Position numbers and translations under genes: made by a program. DNA of 64,000 bases. Origin: Algorimicrobium hallyeonense. Its GTDB lineage: Bacteria > Bacteroidota > Bacteroidia > Flavobacteriales > Flavobacteriaceae. Below are positions 25,639 to 35,878 of this stretch, in pieces. How positions within the stretch are numbered: the first letter of the stretch is position 1; each line of letters begins with the position of its first letter. The DNA is taken from NCBI RefSeq assembly GCF_042657385.1, contig NZ_JBHSLA010000002.1, positions 372,001 to 436,000 on the forward strand, written 5' to 3'. The notes beneath the pieces were generated by a model. The model did not search any database. It worked only from the letters and a program-made list of their open reading frames with translations, and was not told the DNA's origin.

Positions 25639-26220
25639 TTACAATGCCAAAAAGTTTTTTAATAGTTGTTCTCCGGCCAAACTGCTTTTTTCTGGATGAA
25701 ATTGAACACCGTAAAAATTATCTTTTTTTAAGGCAGAGGCATAGGCTATATCGTATTCCGTTAATGCAATAGCTTCATCACAGTTTTCGGCGTAATAACT
25801 ATGAACAAGGTACATGTATTCATTTTCTTTTATACCATTAAACAGATTTGTTTTTAAGCATGTAATGGTATTCCATCCCATTTGTGGGACTTTTACAGCA
25901 TTTGAAAAGCGTTTTACCTCTGTATCAAATATTTGTAATCCTTTGGTGTTTCCTTCTTCTGAAAAATTGCACATCAGCTGCATGCCTAAACATATCCCTA
26001 AAACAGGTTGCTTAAGTTTGGGAATAAGCACATCTAATTGTGTGTCTTTCAGTTTTTTCATAGCCGAACCCGCTTCTCCAACACCTGGTAAAATAACTTT
26101 ATCCGCTGCTATAATGGTTTGCACATCTTGACTTAAAACAGCTGTTATTCCCAGTCGTTCAAAAGCAAATTGAATGCTTTTAATGTTTCCCACTCCATAA
26201 TCAATAATTACAACATTCAT
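25639..26220 (-). CDS. hisH: Imidazole glycerol phosphate synthase, glutaminase subunit
   Basis: 193 residues of a class I glutamine amidotransferase. It begins MNVVIIDYGVGNIKSIQFAF; the nucleophile is the Cys in PVLGICLGMQLM, and the His-Glu pair is in GVQFHPEKS. It supplies ammonia to HisF. Its first base overlaps the last base of hisB, so translation is coupled. Confidence 0.96.
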   Translation of the reverse strand: MNVVIIDYGVGNIKSIQFAFERLGITAVLSQDVQTIIAADKVILPGVGEAGSAMKKLKDTQLDVLIPKLKQPVLGICLGMQLMCNFSEEGNTKGLQIFDTEVKRFSNAVKVPQMGWNTITCLKTNLFNGIKENEYMYLVHSYYAENCDEAIALTEYDIAYASALKKDNFYGVQFHPEKSSLAGEQLLKNFLAL

Positions 26221-27353
26221 TATAAAAGGCCTTTTGTGGTTGGTAAAATCATTTTTGTAACATCTCGTTTTACAGCCATCTTTATGGCTTTTGCAAACGC
26301 TTTAAAAATGGCCTCAATTTTATGGTGTTCATTGGTGCCTTCAGCTTTTATATTTAAGTTGCATTTTGCGCCATCTGTAAAGGATTTAAAGAAATGCATG
26401 AACATTTCGGTTGGCATTTTACCAATCATTTCACGATTAAAATCCGCTTCCCAAACGAGCCAATTTCGCCCACCAAAATCAATAGCAACTTGTGCTAGAC
26501 AATCGTCCATTGGAATACAAAAACCATAGCGTTCTATTCCTAATTTACTCCCTAAAACCGTTTGAAATAATTCACCCAAGGCAATGGCCGTATCTTCAAT
26601 GGTGTGATGTTCATCTACTTCTAAATCGCCTTCAACCTGAATACTTAAATCCAATTGACCATGTCTGGCTATTTGCTCTAACATGTGATCGAAAAATGCA
26701 ATTCCCGTTTGAATGGAGCTTTTTCCTGTACCATCTATATTTAAATCAATTTTTATTGCCGTTTCATTGGTATTCCTTTTAATAGAACCAGTTCGTTCTT
26801 TTGCTTTCAATAACGTATAAATGGCTTCCCAATTATCCGTTTCTAATGCGATAAAAGGCTGTAAAGCGTCCACTTTCAGTGAAATTTCATTTGCTCCTAA
26901 ATTAGCTTGACCATTAATTAAAATCCCTTTTGCGTTTAAATTTTTAGCCAATTCTATATCCGTTAACCGGTCGCCAATAACATAAGAGTTTGCCAAATCA
27001 TAATCTTCTGAAAAATATTTGGTAAGCAAGCCTGTATTTGGTTTCCGGGTGGGCGCATTGTCCTTGGCAAAGGTTCTATCAATGAATTCTTCTTTAAAAA
27101 TTATACCTTCATTTTTAAACGTTTCCATTATTAATTTATGAACTGGCCAAAATGTGTTTTCAGGAAATGCATTGGTTCCAAGGCCATCTTGATTGGTAAT
27201 TAAAACCAATTCAAAATCTAATTCTTTCGCAATTCTGCCTAAATAATGAAACACCTGTGGATAAAATTCCAGTTTGTCAAAACCATCAATTTGCTCATCT
27301 TGCGGCTCTTTTATTAAGGTGCCATCGCGATCTATAAATAAAACTCTCTTCAT
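26220..27353 (-). CDS. hisB: Bifunctional histidinol-phosphatase / imidazole glycerol phosphate dehydratase
   Basis: 377 residues. The N-terminal HAD phosphatase (about 1-165) has FIDRDGTLIKEP with the Asp nucleophile and LITNQDGLG further on. The C-terminal dehydratase (about 185-377) has HMLEQIARHG and the metal-binding DEHHTIEDT. The end is EGTNEHHKIEAIFKAFAKA. It carries out the dehydratase and phosphatase steps of the pathway. The phosphatase-first fusion is common in gamma-proteobacteria and also found in Bacteroidota. It overlaps hisC by 4 nt and hisH by 1 nt. Confidence 0.96.
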   Translation of the reverse strand: MKRVLFIDRDGTLIKEPQDEQIDGFDKLEFYPQVFHYLGRIAKELDFELVLITNQDGLGTNAFPENTFWPVHKLIMETFKNEGIIFKEEFIDRTFAKDNAPTRKPNTGLLTKYFSEDYDLANSYVIGDRLTDIELAKNLNAKGILINGQANLGANEISLKVDALQPFIALETDNWEAIYTLLKAKERTGSIKRNTNETAIKIDLNIDGTGKSSIQTGIAFFDHMLEQIARHGQLDLSIQVEGDLEVDEHHTIEDTAIALGELFQTVLGSKLGIERYGFCIPMDDCLAQVAIDFGGRNWLVWEADFNREMIGKMPTEMFMHFFKSFTDGAKCNLNIKAEGTNEHHKIEAIFKAFAKAIKMAVKRDVTKMILPTTKGLL

Positions 27354-28387
27354 ATTAGTGACTTTAAAGCGGTTAATAATTTGGTATTTTCATTAGGTGT
27401 TCCAATGGTAAAACGCAAGCAGTTTTCACATAACGGCTCTTTCGTTCTATTGCGAACAACCAGCTCATTTTCTATTAATTGTTGGTAACGTCTGTTAGCA
27501 TCATCTACTTGAACTAAAATAAAATTAGCATCACTTGGATATCTTTTCTTAACGAAATTAATGTTTTGTATTGCTGAAAGCACACGGATACGTTCATCCT
27601 TAATCAGTTTAATTTGATTGGTTACTAGTTCTAAATTTTCTAATTTATTTAAAGCCGTGTTTTGCGTTAACTGATTGATATTATAAGGTGGTTTAATGCG
27701 GTTTAAAACATTTATAATTTCAGGCGAAGCCATCCCCATTCCTAAACGAATTCCTGCTAGACCATAAGCTTTTGAAAGTGTTTGAATCACAATGAGGTTT
27801 GGAAATTCAGCTAACCTACTACTCCAACTTTCCTGTTCAGAAAAATCTATATATGCTTCATCAATTACAACGATACCTTTAAATTTTTGAAGTAATATTT
27901 CAATAGATTCTGCTTTAAAACTGTTGGCTGTTGGATTGTTTGGCGAACAAAGAAATAGTATTTTACTATTTGAATTCAATGTCTTTAAAATATCAGAAAC
28001 GTTCGGTTGAAAATCCGTATGTAAGGGAATTTTAATGGTTTCTATATTATTTAAATTCGCCAAAACCTCATACATACCGTATGTTGGTGGCAACAAGATT
28101 ATATTGTCTTTTTCTGGTTCGCAAAAGGTTCTAAAAATTAAATCTAAAACTTCATCACTTCCATTTCCTAATAATAATTGATTGGGATTGCACTTTTTAA
28201 TAGTTGACAATCGCCATTTTAAAGCAGACTGTTGCGGATCTGGATAGCGGTTTAAACCTGTTTCAAAGGGGTTTTCATTTGCGTCTAAAAAGGTCATGCT
28301 TTTTTCAAAATCCTTAAATTCATCGCGAGCTGATGCATAGGGTTTCAGCTTGAGGATACTGGGTCTTATTAAATTTTGAATGTTCAT
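27350..28387 (-). CDS. hisC: Histidinol-phosphate aminotransferase
   Basis: 345 residues, a class I/II PLP aminotransferase. It shows LDANENPFE at the N-terminus, GNGSDEVLDLIFRTF, CSPNNPTAN, VIDEAYIDF and the PLP-lysine motif TLSKAYGLAGIRLG. It converts imidazole acetol phosphate to histidinol phosphate, with glutamate as donor. It follows hisD by 2 nt and overlaps hisB by 4 nt. Confidence 0.96.
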   Translation of the reverse strand: MNIQNLIRPSILKLKPYASARDEFKDFEKSMTFLDANENPFETGLNRYPDPQQSALKWRLSTIKKCNPNQLLLGNGSDEVLDLIFRTFCEPEKDNIILLPPTYGMYEVLANLNNIETIKIPLHTDFQPNVSDILKTLNSNSKILFLCSPNNPTANSFKAESIEILLQKFKGIVVIDEAYIDFSEQESWSSRLAEFPNLIVIQTLSKAYGLAGIRLGMGMASPEIINVLNRIKPPYNINQLTQNTALNKLENLELVTNQIKLIKDERIRVLSAIQNINFVKKRYPSDANFILVQVDDANRRYQQLIENELVVRNRTKEPLCENCLRFTIGTPNENTKLLTALKSLI

Positions 28388-28389
28388 GA

Positions 28390-29666
<1,277 letters not shown>

Positions 29667-29670
<4 letters not shown>

Positions 29671-30524
29671 AATACCATATTTTCAATTGGACATACCAAA
29701 ATTCCTTCGGCTCCAACTATTTTTAATTCGTCTATTATTTCCCAAAAATCATTTTTATCAATCACGGAATGTAGGGAGCTCCATCCTGATTCTGCCAATG
29801 GCAACACCGTTGGACTTTTTACACCCGGTAAAATTTGAATAATTTTTTCTAGCTTTTCATTCGGGGCATTAAGCAAGACATAACGCGATTTTCTAGCCTT
29901 TAGAACTGATTGCAATCGGAATTGTAGTTTATTCAAAACATCTAGTTCCTCTTGATAAATTTTTGGAGAAACGGCCAAAACGGCTTCGGACTGAAGTAAC
30001 ACTTCAACCTCTTGCAAATTGTTTTTAAATAAGGTACTACCGCTAGAAACGATATCCACAATAGCGTCTGCTAATCCAATATTAGGCGCAATTTCAACAG
30101 AACCATTAATGATGTGAAGTTGAGCTTCCAAATTGTTGTTTTTTAGGAAAGTAGTCACCGTATTTGGGTAGGATGTGGCAATACGTTTACCATTTAAATC
30201 CTGAATTCCAGAATAGGTTTCTGATTTTGGGATGGCTACTGATACACGACAGGATGAAAATCCTAATTTTTCAACTATAGAAATATTATTTCCATTTTCA
30301 ATTAGTATGTTTTCGCCAATAATAGCGGCATCAACAACACCATCAACTAGGTATTGTGGAATATCACCATTTCGGAGGTAGAAGACTTCCAAAGGGAAAT
30401 TTTTGGCAGATGCCTTTAATTGATCCCGACCATTATCAATTGAAATACCGACTTCTTTCAGGATTTTCATGGAATCGTCATGTAAGCGACCCGATTTTTG
30501 AACAGCAATTTTTAATTTTCTCAT
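29667..30524 (-). CDS. hisG: ATP phosphoribosyltransferase, long form
   Basis: 285 residues from the ATG at 30524 (MRKLKIAVQKSGRLHDDS); a GTG four codons upstream (30536) is in frame but less likely. It shows DVVDAAIIGE-type signatures (VDGVVDAAIIGENILIENG), the PRPP loop region DIVSSGSTLFKNNL and a C-terminal regulatory domain with LPGVKSPTVLPLAE, so it is the long HisG that does not need HisZ. It catalyses the first, feedback-inhibited step. It is the first structural gene of the operon, and the attenuator lies 92 nt upstream. Confidence 0.95.
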
Positions 30525-30615
30525 AACATCTCTCACGTATGTGAGCTTTTTTTAAGTTAAACTTGAATGATGTTTGAGTAAACCAGAACGAGAAGAAATC
30601 CGAAAGGATTAAAAT

Positions 30616-30647
30616 GCAAAAACCCGCTTGAGATACTCAAACGGGTT
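30616..30647 (-). terminator. his attenuator terminator
   Basis: On the - strand the stem AACCCG-T-TTGAG pairs with CTCAA-G-CGGGTT around a 3-nt loop, followed by a T-run. It stands between the leader peptide stop (30679) and hisG, with 92 nt to the hisG start. It can terminate transcription before the structural genes. Confidence 0.9.
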
Positions 30648-30678
30648 TTTTAATATGTTGATTTTATTCAATACATTT

Positions 30679-30735
30679 TCAGCCTGCTTGAGTGCACGTA
30701 TGAAAATGATGATGATGAAATTGAATAAAACTCAT
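30679..30735 (-). CDS. hisL: his operon leader peptide
   Basis: An 18-residue open frame on the - strand reads MSFIQFHHHHFHTCTQAG. Five of its 18 residues are histidine, four of them consecutive (codons 7-10) plus one at codon 12. It is preceded by an A-rich tract (AAAAAAAGAC) that can serve as ribosome-loading site. It lies 31 nt upstream of a strong terminator and about 155 nt upstream of hisG, exactly the arrangement of ribosome-mediated attenuation. An 11-bp perfect inverted repeat (30662-30672 / 30720-30730) and a possible antiterminator (30686-30693 with 30635-30642) flank the His codons. A weak -7-like box (AACCTTTG, 30760 to 30753) lies upstream. It is too short for ordinary gene finders. 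Confidence 0.92.
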   Translation of the reverse strand: MSFIQFHHHHFHTCTQAG

Positions 30736-30811
30736 GTCTTTTTTTGCTTGAACAAAGGTTTGTAAAATTATTTTATAAAACCTAACAAACTTCGTTTTAA
30801 TTTTAAATTAA

Positions 30812-31627
30812 TTATTGATTTCCTAAAATAATTGGTAATCCCGAATCTCCTGAACCTATTACAATAACCTTACTATTAGGTGATTCTGATAGCTTAACAG
30901 TTGCCTCAATACCTTTATCTTGTAAAATTTTCTCATTAAGTGAAGCACTTAAAATTCTGTTGGCATCCGCTTTACCTTGGGCATCAATAATACGTTTTTC
31001 AGCTTCTTTTGCAGCAGTAACCAATCTAAATTCGTATTCTAAAGACTCTTGTTCTTGTTTTAATTTACGTTCAATAGCATCTTTAATTGTAGCGGGTAAG
31101 GTTACGTCACGCACTAAAATTTCATTTAATTGAATGTATTGATCTTTAACAATTTTTTGAGTTTCTTCAAAAATTTCTTGTTGAATAGCGTCACGTTTGC
31201 TAGAATATAATTGCTCTGGTGTGTAACGACCTACAACCGATCTTGCTGCAGAACGAATGGCTGGTAAAAGCACACGCTCCTTATACATTTCACTTTTTTC
31301 TTGGTGCAATTTACCTAAACTTTCATAAGCTGGTTGAAACCAGATAGAAGCTTCTAATTTAATATCTAAACCGTTTGACGATAGTACATTCATACGCTCC
31401 ACAAGTTCTTGTTGACGTACTTCATATACAAAAACCTTATTCCAAGGCGCTACAATATGAAACCCTTCACCTAAAGGTGGTTCATCAGTAACCACACCAT
31501 CATCAAAAGTTTTATAAAGCACACCCGCTTCACCAGAACCAATAGTGACCGCCGATTTGGCAACTAAAACGATTAAAATAACAAGTACTACAATAATAGG
31601 TAATCCAATTTTTGGTAATTTTTCCAT
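30812..31627 (-). CDS. Prohibitin-like SPFH-domain membrane protein
   Basis: 271 residues. An N-terminal membrane anchor (about 8-28, IGLPIIVVLVILIVLVA) precedes an SPFH/PHB domain (about 30-180; EAGVLYKTFDDGVV, PPLGEGFHIVAPWNKVFVYEVRQQEL). A coiled coil follows (about 185-240, KLKQEQESLEYEFRLVTAAKEAEKRII). Such proteins assemble rings at the membrane and often modulate FtsH-type proteases. It is the last gene of the - strand run that begins with sucD or earlier, 10 nt after the VWA protein. Confidence 0.85.
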   Translation of the reverse strand: MEKLPKIGLPIIVVLVILIVLVAKSAVTIGSGEAGVLYKTFDDGVVTDEPPLGEGFHIVAPWNKVFVYEVRQQELVERMNVLSSNGLDIKLEASIWFQPAYESLGKLHQEKSEMYKERVLLPAIRSAARSVVGRYTPEQLYSSKRDAIQQEIFEETQKIVKDQYIQLNEILVRDVTLPATIKDAIERKLKQEQESLEYEFRLVTAAKEAEKRIIDAQGKADANRILSASLNEKILQDKGIEATVKLSESPNSKVIVIGSGDSGLPIILGNQ

Positions 31628-31637
31628 AGTTTTTTAT

Positions 31638-33668
31638 TTAAATTAAACCTTTATACTTCCGATAAAACCATTCAGCCGAAAGGGCTAAAATTACTAGTCC
31701 TAAAAGGTATTTCCAGTCAATCAAAGATACGGTTTTTTTAGTACTTTTTTCAATTGTTGCATAGCGTTTATCTACCAATAAATTCGCGCTCAAATCTGCT
31801 AACTGATCTATAAAATATACTGTAGCGTCTTTAGAATTAGCAACTTGCATTAATTTTGCTACATTAGCATTTGTAAATTGTTGCTCAATGTTATAATCTA
31901 ATATCTTAAATGATCCGGATTTAGATATATTACTCGTATTTGCCGTAACCGTAAACTTATAATTTGCAGCTGGCAGACTACTTAAATCGGCCTCATAATT
32001 ATTGTTTTTGAGTACCAAAGGAATGGTTTTACTTTCATTTGATGTTTCATCAGTTACTTTTATTGAAAGTGTTTCGCGATTATCAAATTCATAATTTTTA
32101 TTAAAATATTGTACTTGAAAAACGACGTTGGTATTACCATCATAAAACGATTGATAAGACAGATTCAAGCGCTCTCTGCGTTTTTTAGATGCTAGATATT
32201 GTACCATTTTGCCTGTAAAATCATCAAAACTCTTGAAATCCGTATTGTTTAAATAACTTTGCGCACGCCATTTCCAAATATTCTCACCTAAAAGAATAGC
32301 TTCTCGCCTATTTTGGTTTTCAAAACTAACTAATAAAGGTTTGTCCGTAGAAACACTTCCTATCTGTTTATATAACAATGTTTGAAAAGGCACTTTCATA
32401 TTGAGGTTTCCAAAAGCACCTTTTAAAGGTGGAAAGGTTTCAAAAGCAACATCTGGTATTATAAACTCCGAATAATTCGGGTTAATTACAGCCAGATAAT
32501 TTTCCGATTGTGAAACCAGATCATGTTGATAATCAGCGCTAACACTATTTAAAAATTGCCAATTGGTTTGGGATCCTGAAATAATAAACCGATTCCGATT
32601 ATCAGAATTCAACTTATTGAAAACGGCTTGGAATCGCACATTTGGTTGATATAGAATGGCTAATTGAAATTCATCCATTTTTGTTAAGTAAGCGGTGGGT
32701 TTAAGAATACTTACCGTTCGTTGTTCGTTGCTTTCAAAACTTTTTTTAAGCGCACCTAAATCTGGATGCAAAATATCGCTTACAATGGCAATATTGGTTT
32801 GTTCATCAATAACTTCAATTGCAAAATTCTTACTATTATTAACCGTATTTTTTTCGTTTAAAATAGCTTGAATAGATGCTTGATATGCAAAAACACCAAT
32901 CTGATTAGCTGTTAACGTGGTTTGGATAATTTTAGAGTTATTGGTTTTACTAAAGGAAATGTTTTCTGAATAAAGAGTTGTAGATCCCGTGGTAATTTTA
33001 AATTCGGATGTTATTGGTTCATCACCATTATAAACCAGGATAACTTCTATGGGAAATTTATTTTTATAAAATGCGTATTTATTTACATTCAGTTGTGTAA
33101 TTTTTAAATCCACGTGGGAAGTTGTATCACCTACAATAATTGGATAAATAGGCTGCTTGTAGCTTTTAGCCGTGTATTCGTAATCTGTACCAAAAGTTTG
33201 GTTTCCATCTGTTATTAAAATGGTTGGCGAAACCGTGTTTTTATAAATAGTTTCAAGTCCTTTAATGGCTTTTGAAATATTAGTCTGTTTGGTGTTAAAT
33301 TCTAATGAATCATTACGTGAAATATCATCACTAAATGTATAGAAATCGATATTGAATTTTTCATTTAAACCTGTATTATTTTTTATAGCGCGGATAATTT
33401 GTTGCACACTATCCGATTGATTCAAAAACGCTATAGAATTAGAATTATCGATAGCAACAACCAAATTTGGCTTTTCATTATAAAAGGTTTCCGAATCTAA
33501 CTTCGGATTAACCAATAGCAGTAGTATTGAAAAAATAGTAACAAACCGCAAACCCGCCAAAATACTATTAGTCCGCGTCCGTTTTGACTTATACACATAC
33601 TGAAAAAGCGCTAATAATAGCGCTATAATTCCAGATAGGATAATGTATATTATGGTTAAGTTTGTCAT
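31638..33668 (-). CDS. VWA-domain membrane protein
   Basis: 676 residues. Two membrane helices at the N-terminus (about 5-25 and 38-55) precede a von Willebrand A domain with a MIDAS-type motif DNSNS (74-78) and the later ILITDGNQTFG. A long Ig-like region follows, and the protein ends with a C-terminal helix (DWKYLLGLVILALSAEWFYRKY). This layout is the BatA/aerotolerance-like VWA architecture widespread in Bacteroidota; its function is not well established. It lies 3 nt downstream of fabG and 10 nt upstream of the prohibitin-like gene, so the three share a transcript. Confidence 0.8.
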   Translation of the reverse strand: MTNLTIIYIILSGIIALLLALFQYVYKSKRTRTNSILAGLRFVTIFSILLLLVNPKLDSETFYNEKPNLVVAIDNSNSIAFLNQSDSVQQIIRAIKNNTGLNEKFNIDFYTFSDDISRNDSLEFNTKQTNISKAIKGLETIYKNTVSPTILITDGNQTFGTDYEYTAKSYKQPIYPIIVGDTTSHVDLKITQLNVNKYAFYKNKFPIEVILVYNGDEPITSEFKITTGSTTLYSENISFSKTNNSKIIQTTLTANQIGVFAYQASIQAILNEKNTVNNSKNFAIEVIDEQTNIAIVSDILHPDLGALKKSFESNEQRTVSILKPTAYLTKMDEFQLAILYQPNVRFQAVFNKLNSDNRNRFIISGSQTNWQFLNSVSADYQHDLVSQSENYLAVINPNYSEFIIPDVAFETFPPLKGAFGNLNMKVPFQTLLYKQIGSVSTDKPLLVSFENQNRREAILLGENIWKWRAQSYLNNTDFKSFDDFTGKMVQYLASKKRRERLNLSYQSFYDGNTNVVFQVQYFNKNYEFDNRETLSIKVTDETSNESKTIPLVLKNNNYEADLSSLPAANYKFTVTANTSNISKSGSFKILDYNIEQQFTNANVAKLMQVANSKDATVYFIDQLADLSANLLVDKRYATIEKSTKKTVSLIDWKYLLGLVILALSAEWFYRKYKGLI

Positions 33669-33671
33669 GGA

Positions 33672-34418
33672 TTATGTTAGCATACCACCATCCACATTTA
33701 GTGTTTGTCCTGTAATGTAGGCAGACATATCACTAGCCAAAAATACGCATGCATTGGCAATATCTTCAGGTGTTCCGCCACGTTTTAAAGGAATAGTACT
33801 ACGCCATCCTTTTACCGTTTCTTCATCTAATTTTGCGGTCATTTCCGTTTCAATAAATCCAGGTGCAATTACGTTGCTTCTAATATTTCTAGAACCAAGT
33901 TCCAAAGCTACAGATTTTGAAAAACCAATCATTCCGGCTTTAGAAGCTGCGTAGTTAGTTTGACCGGCATTTCCTTTAACACCAACCACAGAACTCATAT
34001 TAATGATGGAACCTTTACGTTGTTTCAACATGGTACGCTGAACTGCTTTGGTCATATTAAAAACGGATTTTAAATTGACTTCAATAACTTTATCAAAATC
34101 ATCTTCACTTAAACGCATGAGCAGGTTATCCTTGGTTATTCCCGCATTGTTGACTAAAATATCAATACTACCAAATTCCTTGGCAACATCTTCGGCTAAT
34201 TGTTGCGCTTCGTCAAAACTAGCAGCATTACTTTTATAGCCTTTGGCTTTTATTCCAAGCGCATTCAGTTCATTTTCAAGTTCGTTTGCGGCTTCAACAG
34301 AAGAACTATAAGTAAATGCAACATTTGCACCATGTTTTGCAAAAACTTCGGCGATACCACGACCAATTCCTCTACTTGCTCCTGTAATTATGGCTGTTTT
34401 TCCTTCTAATAATTTCAT
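33672..34418 (-). CDS. fabG: 3-oxoacyl-ACP reductase
   Basis: 248 residues, a classical SDR. It shows TGASRGIG at 13-20, the NNAG motif, YAASK (catalytic Tyr and Lys), the serine in NMSSVVG, and the typical end GQTLNVDGGMLT. It reduces 3-oxoacyl-ACP in fatty acid synthesis with NADPH. Its length and the terminal motif support FabG over other SDRs. It precedes the VWA gene by 3 nt; a strong terminator separates it from sucD. Confidence 0.93.
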   Translation of the reverse strand: MKLLEGKTAIITGASRGIGRGIAEVFAKHGANVAFTYSSSVEAANELENELNALGIKAKGYKSNAASFDEAQQLAEDVAKEFGSIDILVNNAGITKDNLLMRLSEDDFDKVIEVNLKSVFNMTKAVQRTMLKQRKGSIINMSSVVGVKGNAGQTNYAASKAGMIGFSKSVALELGSRNIRSNVIAPGFIETEMTAKLDEETVKGWRSTIPLKRGGTPEDIANACVFLASDMSAYITGQTLNVDGGMLT

Positions 34419-34471
34419 AATTCGCTGATGTGATTAGTTGTTTGTCAAATATAATAAATACAAGTTGCATG

Positions 34472-34507
34472 AAATAAAAAAACCTTACAAGATTTTGTAA
34501 GGTTTTT
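34472..34507 (-). terminator. Rho-independent terminator after sucD
   Basis: CCTTACAA pairs with TTGTAAGG around a 4-nt loop, flanked on the - strand by a long T-run (A-run at 34475-34482 on +). It lies 20 nt after the sucD stop. Confidence 0.9.
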
Positions 34508-34527
34508 AACAGTTTTATTAGGTTAAA

Positions 34528-35400
34528 TTAACCCATAACTTCTTTTACTTTTTTGCCAATTTCAGCTGGAGAATCTACTACGTGAATACCACATTCTCTC
34601 ATAATTTTCTTTTTAGCTTGCGCCGTATCATCACTGCCACCAACAATGGCTCCAGCATGACCCATAGTACGTCCTGCAGGTGCAGTTTCACCAGCAATAA
34701 ACCCGATAACTGGTTTTTTACTGCCACTTGCTTTATACCAATGTGCAGCATCTGCTTCTAATTGACCTCCAATTTCACCAATCATTACAACGGCTTCTGT
34801 TTCTGGGTCGTTAATTAATAATTCAATAGCTTCTTTAGTTGTTGTTCCAATAATTGGATCACCACCAATACCAATAGCTGTTGTAATACCTAGACCTTGT
34901 TTTACCACTTGATCAGCAGCTTCATAGGTTAACGTTCCTGATTTAGACACAATACCAATCGTTCCTTTTTTGAAAACAAAACCTGGCATAATACCTACTT
35001 TTGCTTCGCCTGGCGTAATAACGCCTGGACAGTTAGGACCAATTAATCGGCAATCTTTATCTTTTATGTAATGAGCCGCTTTAATCATATCGGCTATAGG
35101 AATTCCTTCGGTAATAGTAATAATCACTTTTATTCCAGCATTAGCAGCTTCCATAATGGCATCAGCAGCAAAAGCTGGTGGTACAAAAATTATAGAAGTA
35201 TCAGCTCCAACTTTTTCTACAGCTTCCTGAACTGTGTTAAAAACAGGTCTGTCTAAATGGGATTGCCCACCTTTTCCTGGTGTAACACCACCAACAACAT
35301 TGGTTCCGTACTCAATCATTTGGCCAGCGTGAAATGTTCCTTCACTACCTGTAAATCCTTGAACTATTATCTTTGAATCTTTATTAACTAAAACGCTCAT
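34528..35400 (-). CDS. sucD: Succinyl-CoA synthetase, alpha subunit
   Basis: 290 residues, the usual length. The N-terminal CoA-binding Rossmann domain has VQGFTGSEGTFHAGQMIEYG and GGVTPGKGG. The C-terminal half contains the phospho-histidine in TMGHAGAIVGG and IGPNCPGVITPGE. With SucC it converts succinyl-CoA to succinate in the TCA cycle with substrate-level phosphorylation. The sucC partner is not adjacent; in this lineage it is commonly elsewhere. It has its own -7 box and a terminator. Confidence 0.96.
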   Translation of the reverse strand: MSVLVNKDSKIIVQGFTGSEGTFHAGQMIEYGTNVVGGVTPGKGGQSHLDRPVFNTVQEAVEKVGADTSIIFVPPAFAADAIMEAANAGIKVIITITEGIPIADMIKAAHYIKDKDCRLIGPNCPGVITPGEAKVGIMPGFVFKKGTIGIVSKSGTLTYEAADQVVKQGLGITTAIGIGGDPIIGTTTKEAIELLINDPETEAVVMIGEIGGQLEADAAHWYKASGSKKPVIGFIAGETAPAGRTMGHAGAIVGGSDDTAQAKKKIMRECGIHVVDSPAEIGKKVKEVMG

Positions 35401-35433
35401 TTAAGTTTAATTTTTTATGTTTTTAAAACGTGA

Positions 35434-35441
35434 CAAAAGTA
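35434..35441 (-). promoter_or_regulatory. -7 box of sucD
   Basis: TACTTTTG on the - strand (35441 to 35434) matches TAnnTTTG and ends 33 nt before the ATG. I do not see a convincing -33. Confidence 0.45.
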
Positions 35442-35470
35442 ATGTTTTGCCACCTATTTGTAAAGAGTTT

Positions 35471-35878
35471 TTATATATTTATTTTAGAATATGCGCCTGA
35501 ATCTAAACTATCGGTATCCGCAGGTTGACTAATCTCAAAAGTACGATGAATTTGATTGTCTATTATGTGATGAATACAGATGTAATGTGCAATTGGCATT
35601 TCTTCGCCTTGGGACTCTATTGTGTTTGCATATAAGGTATGTCTAGAGGTTACTACATCATCTTCTTCCAATAAGTGGGTTATTTCAAATCTTAAATTAT
35701 TATATGATTCCCTGACACTTTTAAAAAAAGCAGTTATCCCGCTAAAATTCATTTTAGTATAGCCTCTGCTACTATTCCAGTGAATGACGCAATCTTTATG
35801 ATAAAATTTATCTATTAACGTTTCATCATTTGCTAAATCTGATTCGTAGTACGATTTAATAAGCGCTTTTGAAGTCAT
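35471..35878 (-). CDS. SnoaL/NTF2-like protein
   Basis: 135 residues. The pattern LIKSYYESDLANDETLIDKFYHKDCVIHW, then GYTKMNFSGITAFFKSVRESYNNLRFEITHLLEEDDVVTSRHTL, is that of the SnoaL-like polyketide-cyclase / NTF2 fold. Such cone-shaped domains serve as small-molecule isomerases, hydrolases or binding proteins; the substrate cannot be inferred. Its start codon directly abuts the stop of the upstream lpxD-like gene, so it is probably translated from the lipid A operon transcript. Confidence 0.8.
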   Translation of the reverse strand: MTSKALIKSYYESDLANDETLIDKFYHKDCVIHWNSSRGYTKMNFSGITAFFKSVRESYNNLRFEITHLLEEDDVVTSRHTLYANTIESQGEEMPIAHYICIHHIIDNQIHRTFEISQPADTDSLDSGAYSKINI

